Positions 51,177-57,308 of a DNA stretch of 57,308 bases are shown one piece after another (position 1 is the stretch's first letter; each line of letters starts with the position of its first letter). Made by a program: the position numbers and the translations under genes. The stretch is from JBBQWZ01 sp038210135 (GTDB lineage: Bacteria; Acidobacteriota; Terriglobia; Bryobacterales; Bryobacteraceae): positions 1 to 57,308 of the forward strand of contig JBBQWZ010000046.1 of the NCBI GenBank assembly GCA_038210135.1, in the 5' to 3' direction. The notes below the pieces were generated by a model. The model ran no database searches and was not told where the DNA came from. It was given only the letters and a program-made list of their open reading frames with translations.

Positions 51177-53723
51177 CTATTGCGCTTTGCCCGCGCTCAG
51201 TAAATTTGCGAACAGGCGATACGCCCCGGGAACTCCGGCAGGCAGTTCGCGGAACCAGGAATAGGCGGTGAATACGTAGGCGCCTTTGCCGAGCTTCGCA
51301 TACAACGTGCCGCCCGCCAAGGGCTGTTCGCCGGGATCGTGGGTGGCGAAAATCGTTTCGTATTTCGGATCCCATTCCGTGGCGAAGTAGAGCCCACGTT
51401 CCTGAATCCAGCCGTCGAAATCTTTCATGCTGATTTTGTTCGGCGTGTTGAGCAGCGGATGATTCGGCTTCAGGAATGTCACCGGCGAGTCTTCGACGGT
51501 GACGCGATCGTTGCGGCCGATTTTGATCGGATACGGGCCCATGTTCGCCAATATCGCCGGATCGCCGCCGAAGAAGCCGCCTTCCATCACGTTGTACTGC
51601 ACAACGAAGGTGCCGCCGTTGCGGGCGTAATCGTATAAGCGTTCGTAGTTCGATCGTACGTCGGCGCGCGTATTGAACGCTCGCACACCGGCCACGATCG
51701 CGTCATATTTCGAGAGATCGCCGCGCGAAATATCGTCGGGCGAAAGCAGCGTGACCTCGCAGCCCATTTGCTTCAACGCTGCCGGAATGTCGTCGCCCGC
51801 GCCGACGATATAACCGATCCGGTGCGCCAGAGTTCTGATGTCGGCGCGAACCACATCCACCTGCGCCGCGGGCATCGTGGTCTGCGGCGGGATGTGCGGA
51901 TACTGGATGACGTTCATGCCGACGGACACGGTCCGGTCGCCGATCACCGCGGACGCCTTTAACTGCCCGCGCGCATCGGTGGATGGCGGAGTCACTTCAA
52001 AGGACAGGCTCCGTTCCTCGCCCACTGCTTTGACCTCGAATGCCTGCGATGCGGGGCTGATCGTCCATCCTTGCGGACCCTCCAACTTGACGTCACCTTT
52101 GGCCGCCGTGTTCGCTTTCACCAGCACTTCGACACGCCGGGGCTTCGTATCCGGAAACACGATGGCCTGATCCGCAAGGTCGAGCGCCACTGGCGGAGTC
52201 ACCACGAAGGGCCGCGTCATTTCTCCCAGAACACGATCCACGTAGCGATTCTGAACAGGCCGCGTGACTTCGATGATCTGATCGCCCACCTTCAAACGGA
52301 ACTCCGCGCGCATAGCCGGAGGGTTATCCGCCAGACCTGCGCGATCGAGATCAGGCCAGGAATACAGAGCCCCGTCCTTCGGAGCGGCGAGCCAAAAAGG
52401 CTGGGTGTAGGCTTGCGCCGGCGGAACTTTCCAAGTCGTTGTATACGTGCTCGGTTGATTGAAGGTCAGCACGCTCGGCGCGACTTCGAGCGCGGGACCG
52501 TTGTCCATGCCGGTGAACTTCACGCCAACCAATGCCACTTGGACGCGGGAACGATTGATGGCCGTCACGTTGAATTTTACGGCCGTACCCGGAGGCGCAT
52601 TCCATTTATCGGTCGCGGCGTCCACCCAGACGCCGGACGCTAAGGCGATCAGGTCGTCCAGTTCTTTGAGCTTCCATTGCGCCAGCGGATCCTGAATCTT
52701 CGCCACCAGCGGACGCGCTTTCAGCAGCAGGGGAACAATCTTGTCGGCGGCTTTCGGATCGTAGGTTCGCTTCGCTTCGGCGAAGATCGCGCCGATTTCT
52801 TCGCCGGCCGGGAAGCGCGCCCAGCTTTGGATCACGTCATCAAAGGGATCGTTCTTCGCCTTGAGACCGGCGACGTGGACCAGGAAATTCTTCTGCGAAC
52901 CCTTGCGCTCGGGCGAACCCATAGCCTGGCTGCGATGCTGGCTGCGGCTCATGCCCGCGATCTCGCCGAACGAATAGCCAAGTTCCGGCGCGTATTCTCC
53001 CGTGTCGATCACCATGCGATCGGTGCGCGCGGCCTCTTCTTTTTCCTGCTCCGCCGTGAAGGCGAAGGTGTTGAACAAGAGGCGCTTGGGAGTCCAGGGC
53101 TCGACGTACTGCAACTGCTCCGGATAATTTGCCGGATCACCCGCCATCGAGAATGCTTTCTTCCCGAGGATGGCCGAAGCCTGATGCTGCCCATGGCCGT
53201 CGCGCGGCGTGCCGGAGAATCGCAGCACAATGACGTCGGGGCGGAAGCGCCGGATGTTCCAGACCAGGTCCGCTAGAATCTTTTCGCTCGGCCACTTGGT
53301 CAACGCTTCTTCGACGGTCTTTGAAAATCCGAAGTCGATGGCGCGCGTGAAATACTGCTCGCCGCCGTCGATCTTGCGAGCCGCCAGCAATTCCTGCGTG
53401 CGAATCAACCCGAGCAGGTCGCCTTGCTCGGACCCAATGAGATTCTGTCCACCTTCGCCGCGGGTCAGCGACAAATAGGCGGTCCGCAGGTGGCGTCCGC
53501 GGGCGAAATAGGCGATCAACGCGGTGTTCTCGTCGTCCGGATGCGCGGCGATCATCATGACGCTGCCGACAGTCGAAAGAGCGTCGAGCTTTTGCTCCAA
53601 TTCACCCGCGCCCGCGAGATTGCGCTGCGCGCAAAGCGGGAGGGCCGTCCAGCCAAGCAAGATAAATATCAGCGGAGAGATGGCACAAGATCGATAGAAA
53701 CGGTTTGTCACAGGGATCTCCAT
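51177..53723 (-). CDS. Large exported PIG-L (LmbE) deacetylase-like protein
   Basis: 848 residues from the ATG at 53723; the frame is open further but that part is not protein-like and overlaps the patatin gene. A signal peptide or anchor covers about 12-32. The PIG-L domain (about 55-270) has AAHPDDEN (metal) and HGQHQAS. Middle beta-rich domains follow, among them a NEW3-like segment (VEVLVKANTAAKGDVKLEGP). The last 230 residues look like a glutamine amidotransferase-like (ThuA-type) fold with YDAIVAGVRAFNTR. It probably deacetylates a surface sugar. Divergent from the patatin gene. Confidence 0.85.
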   Translation of the reverse strand: MEIPVTNRFYRSCAISPLIFILLGWTALPLCAQRNLAGAGELEQKLDALSTVGSVMMIAAHPDDENTALIAYFARGRHLRTAYLSLTRGEGGQNLIGSEQGDLLGLIRTQELLAARKIDGGEQYFTRAIDFGFSKTVEEALTKWPSEKILADLVWNIRRFRPDVIVLRFSGTPRDGHGQHQASAILGKKAFSMAGDPANYPEQLQYVEPWTPKRLLFNTFAFTAEQEKEEAARTDRMVIDTGEYAPELGYSFGEIAGMSRSQHRSQAMGSPERKGSQKNFLVHVAGLKAKNDPFDDVIQSWARFPAGEEIGAIFAEAKRTYDPKAADKIVPLLLKARPLVAKIQDPLAQWKLKELDDLIALASGVWVDAATDKWNAPPGTAVKFNVTAINRSRVQVALVGVKFTGMDNGPALEVAPSVLTFNQPSTYTTTWKVPPAQAYTQPFWLAAPKDGALYSWPDLDRAGLADNPPAMRAEFRLKVGDQIIEVTRPVQNRYVDRVLGEMTRPFVVTPPVALDLADQAIVFPDTKPRRVEVLVKANTAAKGDVKLEGPQGWTISPASQAFEVKAVGEERSLSFEVTPPSTDARGQLKASAVIGDRTVSVGMNVIQYPHIPPQTTMPAAQVDVVRADIRTLAHRIGYIVGAGDDIPAALKQMGCEVTLLSPDDISRGDLSKYDAIVAGVRAFNTRADVRSNYERLYDYARNGGTFVVQYNVMEGGFFGGDPAILANMGPYPIKIGRNDRVTVEDSPVTFLKPNHPLLNTPNKISMKDFDGWIQERGLYFATEWDPKYETIFATHDPGEQPLAGGTLYAKLGKGAYVFTAYSWFRELPAGVPGAYRLFANLLSAGKAQ

Positions 53724-53765
53724 AGTATCGATGTTGCGACCGTCGCGAGGTTGCAACGAACCTGT

Positions 53766-54695
53766 ATGATCAATGGAAAGATGTCCCGGTTTTGGGATCA
53801 AGCCGTCACCCAGGCACGCCATTGGCTCGATGGCGAACCGTCCACTCCGCAACTCGGACTGGCGCTCGGCGGTGGCTTCGCGCGCGGAATCACGCACGTC
53901 GGAGTCTTGCGCGTCTTCGAGCAACACGGAATTGAAATCAAGTATCTCTCGGGCGTCAGCGCGGGCTCAATCGTCGCTGCTGGATACGCCAGCGGAACGC
54001 CGCTGCCTGAAATCGAGCGAATCGCTCGCAAAATGCGCTTCAAAGATGTCGCCAGTTGGACGCCGAGCAAATTGGCGCTCGCCGACAGCTTGCGCATGAC
54101 GCCGTTTCTGCAGCGTCTCTTGAAGGTGTACACCTTCGAAGAGATGAAGATCCCGCTGGCTATCGTCGCGAGTGATTTGGTGACCGGCGATTCCGCCGTG
54201 TTCCGCGAAAAGGGCGACGCGCTCTTGCCGATTCGCGCCAGTTGCGCCTACCCCGGAATGTTCCCGCCCATTCGTCTCGATGGCCGCGTCCTCGTGGATG
54301 GAATGGTCACGATGGACGTGCCGGCTCCGCCTTTGCGTACCATGGGCGCGACCCACGTCATCGCGATTTCGCTGCCCTCCCCCGCGGCCACATTCGATCC
54401 GCAGGACATGCTTTCCGTAGTGAGCCGATCGTTCCAGATTCTGACGCAGCGAACCGAGAGCCAATGGCGCCGCTCGGCCGATCTGGTTTTGAGTCCGGAT
54501 GTCCGCAACATGGGCTGGGACGGATTCGGCAATGCCGACAAGATGATCGAGGCCGGGGAAAAGGCCGCCCGCGCCGCACTTCCGATCATCAACCGCTGGT
54601 TCGCGGAGGCGAAAGCTGGCGATCCGATCGCCGCGGCGCCCGTCGTTTCCACCGTGGTGCTTAAGCCGCGAATTTCGTTGCGTATTGACGATTAG
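53766..54695 (+). CDS. Patatin-like phospholipase (RssA/NTE type)
   Basis: 309 residues from the ATG at 53766; the ATG at 53781 is an alternative. The oxyanion loop is GLALGGGFARGITHVG, the nucleophile is in LSGVSAGSIVA (GxSxG) and the Asp in RVLVDGMVTMD (usual DGG/DGA). No signal peptide, so it acts in the cytoplasm or at the inner leaflet as a lysophospholipase or lipid acyl hydrolase. Convergent with the M28 peptidase gene. Confidence 0.9.
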   Translation: MINGKMSRFWDQAVTQARHWLDGEPSTPQLGLALGGGFARGITHVGVLRVFEQHGIEIKYLSGVSAGSIVAAGYASGTPLPEIERIARKMRFKDVASWTPSKLALADSLRMTPFLQRLLKVYTFEEMKIPLAIVASDLVTGDSAVFREKGDALLPIRASCAYPGMFPPIRLDGRVLVDGMVTMDVPAPPLRTMGATHVIAISLPSPAATFDPQDMLSVVSRSFQILTQRTESQWRRSADLVLSPDVRNMGWDGFGNADKMIEAGEKAARAALPIINRWFAEAKAGDPIAAAPVVSTVVLKPRISLRIDD

Positions 54696-54703
54696 GCTTC
54701 GGC

Positions 54704-56089
54704 TCAGTTCGTCTCGATCACCCGGCGCGGGCGCGGAACGGGAACGAACGATGTCACCAGACTCTCGTTGCCATCCTTATCGATCGCCTTCACGCCGAAA
54801 GTCCATTCGTCGATGGAGACATCCGGAAACGTGACGTCCTTCGACTTGCCGATGAACACTTCTCTCTCCCAGCGCGGAGCCAACGTGGACCGCATAACTA
54901 CCGCGTAGCCCAATAGATCCGCCTCTTCGGCCTGCTGGAACCGGACCTGCGCGTCGTAGCGCGTTTTCCCGCGGCTCAGCATCAATGCGGGAGGAAGTTT
55001 CCGGCCGTTCCGTTCGAGCGTCTCCATCACCGCCGGAGCCATTGGCGCTAACGCAAGACTTGCGGCAACAGCCGCGTTCACCCGGCCCACGCGAACGATG
55101 TATGGCACGGACGTGTTCGCGAACGTGTCTGCTACCGTGTGCTGATTCGCGTAGTTCTCCGCCGGAGTCGAAAAACGGACCGCGCCAAAGCCGTCATAGT
55201 GGAACGGCGTGTGATCGCCCCCGCGACCAAGCCGGTCCGCGCGGAAAATCAGATCGACTTTGAAGCCCGGCACGTAGCGGGCTCCGATCTCTTCGACGTA
55301 GCGCGCCACCGCCCGCGAACCGGAATCGCCCGGCTCATCCGAGAAAACATTTACGCGTCCATTGTCCATGCGGCCGTTCCCGGAAAGCTCGCTGCCGACT
55401 ATGTCGTTGTTGAGTACGGCTTCGATTTTGTCGCCGTTCTTCTTGGCCTTAGCCGAATACAACGTGCTTCCAACCAGTCCCACTTCCTCTCCCGCGAAGG
55501 CGACAAACACCAGCGTCTTATCGAATGTATGCTGGCTCATCACGCGCGCCAATTCCATGACGACGGCCGTGCCGCTGCCATCGTCGGTGACGCCGGGCGC
55601 ATCCTGCTTCTGATAATCGATGTCCGGCGCGACCGGCGGTGTTTCGCCGGGAGCGAGTCCGCCGCCTGGCACCCCACCTGCGCCCGGACGGCGATTCAGA
55701 ACCAGCGAGTCGTAGTGCCCGGTGATCAGGATTTGCTGTTCCGGATGCACCCTGCCCTTCAGGACCGCGACCACGTTGTGCAGTTCCATCTCGCGTGGAA
55801 TGCGGTCCTGCTTCTTCACTTGATAGGTGTCGAAGCGGACCTCCAGTTTGGGGCTGTAGCTCGAAAATTCTTTCAGAATCCATCGCCGGGCGGCGCCAAT
55901 GCCGCGCTCCGGGTCATCCTGCGAGGAAAGTACGTGCCGCGTTCCGAAACTTTCGAGCCGTTTCAGGATCGATTCAATTCGTTTGGCATCTACCTCTTCC
56001 GTGATCTCGGCGACCTCCGGATTGATTGCTTTGTACTGCGCGAGCGCGGGCAGGCACACGAACAGCACATATAAGACCCAGCATTTCAT
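54704..56089 (-). CDS. M28 family zinc aminopeptidase, exported
   Basis: 461 residues from the ATG at 56089. Signal peptide MKCWVLYVLFVCLPALA. The zinc ligands of M28 are in order: His in LITGHYDSL, Asp in GVTDDGSGTAVV, Glu in AFAGEEVGLVGS, Asp in LNNDIVGSE and His in GGDHTPFHYDG. A C-terminal fibronectin-like domain (WTFGVKAIDKDGNES) follows. It would cleave N-terminal residues from peptides in the periplasm. The 52-bp spacing to the MBL gene upstream suggests co-transcription. Confidence 0.92.
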   Translation of the reverse strand: MKCWVLYVLFVCLPALAQYKAINPEVAEITEEVDAKRIESILKRLESFGTRHVLSSQDDPERGIGAARRWILKEFSSYSPKLEVRFDTYQVKKQDRIPREMELHNVVAVLKGRVHPEQQILITGHYDSLVLNRRPGAGGVPGGGLAPGETPPVAPDIDYQKQDAPGVTDDGSGTAVVMELARVMSQHTFDKTLVFVAFAGEEVGLVGSTLYSAKAKKNGDKIEAVLNNDIVGSELSGNGRMDNGRVNVFSDEPGDSGSRAVARYVEEIGARYVPGFKVDLIFRADRLGRGGDHTPFHYDGFGAVRFSTPAENYANQHTVADTFANTSVPYIVRVGRVNAAVAASLALAPMAPAVMETLERNGRKLPPALMLSRGKTRYDAQVRFQQAEEADLLGYAVVMRSTLAPRWEREVFIGKSKDVTFPDVSIDEWTFGVKAIDKDGNESLVTSFVPVPRPRRVIETN

Positions 56090-56140
56090 ATCAGCGAAGG
56101 ACGCCACCATCCGCCTTAAGGTAACTCGCCGCATTCCTGC

Positions 56141-57139
56141 TTAACGCGCCGCGTACGTTTTTGCATACTTATTCCGCGAGTTCAGGACCGTGAACGCTCC
56201 CGTCGCTTCCGCGGTCACCTTGATGTATTTGCCCTCGCAGTTCTCATCGGTGTTCGCGAGGTAGGTGTCGGGTGAATTCGCTTCCGTACCGTTCGCGACC
56301 GCGTAGTGTAACTGCCAGATGTCCTCGAGGCCCGGTGAAACTTTCAGCATGTCCCAGGCGACTTTGGTTCCACCCTTCTTGGCGCCGTTATTCACGATCG
56401 CCACTCGCGGCGCGAGCGCATGGACTAGTGCGGCCGGAGCATCATCGCCGCCGTGATGCGTTGCCAGATAGAGATCGGCTTTGCCGATTTTGTTGCCGGG
56501 ACACGCCAGTTTCATCTGTCCGCTGAAAACCAGATCGCCGAGATCGACGAAACGGAACTTGCCGAATTCGAGCACGATACCGGCGGAGCGCGCATTCTCG
56601 CCCGTATCCAGATGCTCCCCGCCTTTTTGCGTCGCGCACAACGGATTCGGCGTGCCATCCCCGACGAGTACCTGCCCGTCGGAAGCCACTACTTTGATGT
56701 CAAGCCCCTTCACGGGAATCGAATCGCCAGGCTTGGCTTGTTCGCGCTTGGTGATAGCCAGCGCCTTGGCGTAGTCCTCGTTGAGGATCACCGCCGCCCG
56801 GTCGGATTCGGTATTCTTCCCGTGATCCAGAATCCGGCCGACAGGAAATTTCTCGACTAACGCCAGAACCCCACCCGCGTGGTCGGCGTGAAAGTGCGTG
56901 ATCAGCAGCGTGTCGATTCGTTTGATCTTCGCGGCTTTTGCAGCAGCCAGAATGCGATTCAGATCGCGCCCGTTGCGGCCTGACCAACCCGTGTCGACGA
57001 GCAATGAGTCGCCCGAAGGCCCCACGATCAACGTCGCCTGGCCGCCTTCGACGTCGATGAAATAGATCTCCAGCGGCTTTGCCGCGAATACGGATCCGGC
57101 CAATGCGAGGAGCAGTAGGAACGGAGTAAAGGACCTCAT
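56141..57139 (-). CDS. ComEC/Rec2-like metallo-beta-lactamase hydrolase, exported
   Basis: 332 residues from the ATG at 57139. Signal peptide FLLLLALAGSVFA. The metal motif is LLITHFHADHAGG (HxHxDH), with FVDLGDLVF and LATHHGGDD supplying later ligands as in the extracellular nuclease domain of ComEC. Without membrane channel domains it is a stand-alone hydrolase, perhaps a nuclease or phosphodiesterase (inference). Its start is only 31 bp from the terminal repeat, so its promoter probably lies in or beyond that repeat. Confidence 0.87.
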   Translation of the reverse strand: MRSFTPFLLLLALAGSVFAAKPLEIYFIDVEGGQATLIVGPSGDSLLVDTGWSGRNGRDLNRILAAAKAAKIKRIDTLLITHFHADHAGGVLALVEKFPVGRILDHGKNTESDRAAVILNEDYAKALAITKREQAKPGDSIPVKGLDIKVVASDGQVLVGDGTPNPLCATQKGGEHLDTGENARSAGIVLEFGKFRFVDLGDLVFSGQMKLACPGNKIGKADLYLATHHGGDDAPAALVHALAPRVAIVNNGAKKGGTKVAWDMLKVSPGLEDIWQLHYAVANGTEANSPDTYLANTDENCEGKYIKVTAEATGAFTVLNSRNKYAKTYAAR

Positions 57140-57170
57140 TGAGGCAGATGCTAGCACAACACACCTGGAA

Positions 57171-57308
57171 CACTCTTGTCTCACGCAAGATGAGCCTGAA
57201 GGTGGGGATGGATTCTCACGCAAGATGAGCCTGGAGAGGGGATGGATCGGGATGCTGGGGATTGGTCATCAGCATGGACGATACGGAAGCGGGGAGCCTG
57301 GAGCAGAT
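57171..57308. repeat. Right copy of the 138-bp inverted terminal repeat
   Basis: Exact reverse complement of bases 1-138, containing the same two 20-mers in inverse order. The inner boundary is at 57171, beginning cactcttgtctcacg; the TGT at 57177-57179 could be the true end of an IS element, with the six shared bases before it unexplained. Confidence 0.9.
57274..57308 (+). CDS. Possible first codons of an outward-reading transposase (partial)
   Basis: The ATG at 57274 opens MDDTEAGSLEQ and runs off the end, the mirror image of the fragment at 1-35. GGGGAT about 8 bases upstream could be its ribosome binding site. Identification as a transposase is inferred from the repeated context and the style of the peptide only. 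Confidence 0.3.
   Translation, partial: MDDTEAGSLEQ

Noticed and set aside
1..57308. Linear phage or plasmid with true terminal repeats
   Set aside because: Gene content is housekeeping (leu, mutS, mutS2, gdhA) with no replication, capsid or telomere genes; repeat-bounded contig is simpler.

Overview
The window reads as a chromosomal segment of a high-GC, soil-type bacterium. It most resembles Acidobacteriota of the Bryobacterales/Solibacter type. That placement is an inference from gene style: two copies of an ECF sigma factor plus a membrane Ser/Thr kinase with a TPR tail, many secreted hydrolases, a PQQ-type propeller, PIG-L and CocE/NonD proteins, and weak Shine-Dalgarno signals. There is no rRNA or tRNA gene to anchor the taxonomy. 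Core genes (mutS, mutS2, the leu genes, gdhA, anmK) argue for chromosome rather than plasmid or phage.

Layout. 1-138 and 57171-57308 are a perfect 138-bp inverted terminal repeat, probably two outward-facing ends of one insertion sequence at which the contig stops. 222-1145 is a thioredoxin reductase. 1148-8288 (minus) is a compact five-gene run: SMP-30 protein, Nudix hydrolase, MutS2, ECF sigma, Ser/Thr kinase. 8355-9636 holds a DUF1684 protein and a VOC protein. 9659-11406 is an AT-richer two-gene island, an AAA/SMC-like ATPase plus a TOPRIM-like partner, and is a candidate defence module. 11420-17050 (minus) is a second sigma-kinase module followed by an MBL hydrolase and a PQQ propeller protein. 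17236-18634 is one gene split by a +1 frameshift. 18646-19362 is an unassigned TAT-type protein with an HGNE motif. 19485-24526 carries gdhA, mutS and anmK. 24565-25777 is a second accessory island, an unknown gene coupled to a frameshifted PIN-domain gene.

25833-29730 has a CocE/NonD hydrolase, MsrP, a PspC protein and a small secreted protein. 29770-35595 (minus) is the leucine operon leuA-(M20 peptidase)-leuB-leuC-leuD, with a leuA that lacks the regulatory domain. A divergent LysR gene at 35745 is translationally coupled to an orphan Cas6-like endoribonuclease gene and an alpha/beta hydrolase. No CRISPR array is visible. 38061-42320 has a hypothetical protein, a divergent secretin and AAA ATPase pair, and a small membrane protein. 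42321-42630 is the only gene-free stretch over 300 bp and holds a perfect 14-bp inverted repeat. 42631-46160 has a class C beta-lactamase-like hydrolase, a membrane protein, an ECF sigma with a putative small anti-sigma, and a nitrilase. 46166-51094 (minus) is a string of secreted coiled/TPR proteins, a methyltransferase, a sodium:solute symporter and a 47-residue membrane protein. 51177-57139 holds a PIG-L protein, a patatin, an M28 peptidase and a ComEC-like MBL protein.

How the parts work together. The leu genes cover the isopropylmalate pathway from 2-isopropylmalate synthase to dehydrogenase. The sigma-kinase modules look like signalling units. The two low-GC islands and the lone cas6 gene are the most likely places for undescribed biology. 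All functional calls rest on motif recognition by eye; no database search was run.
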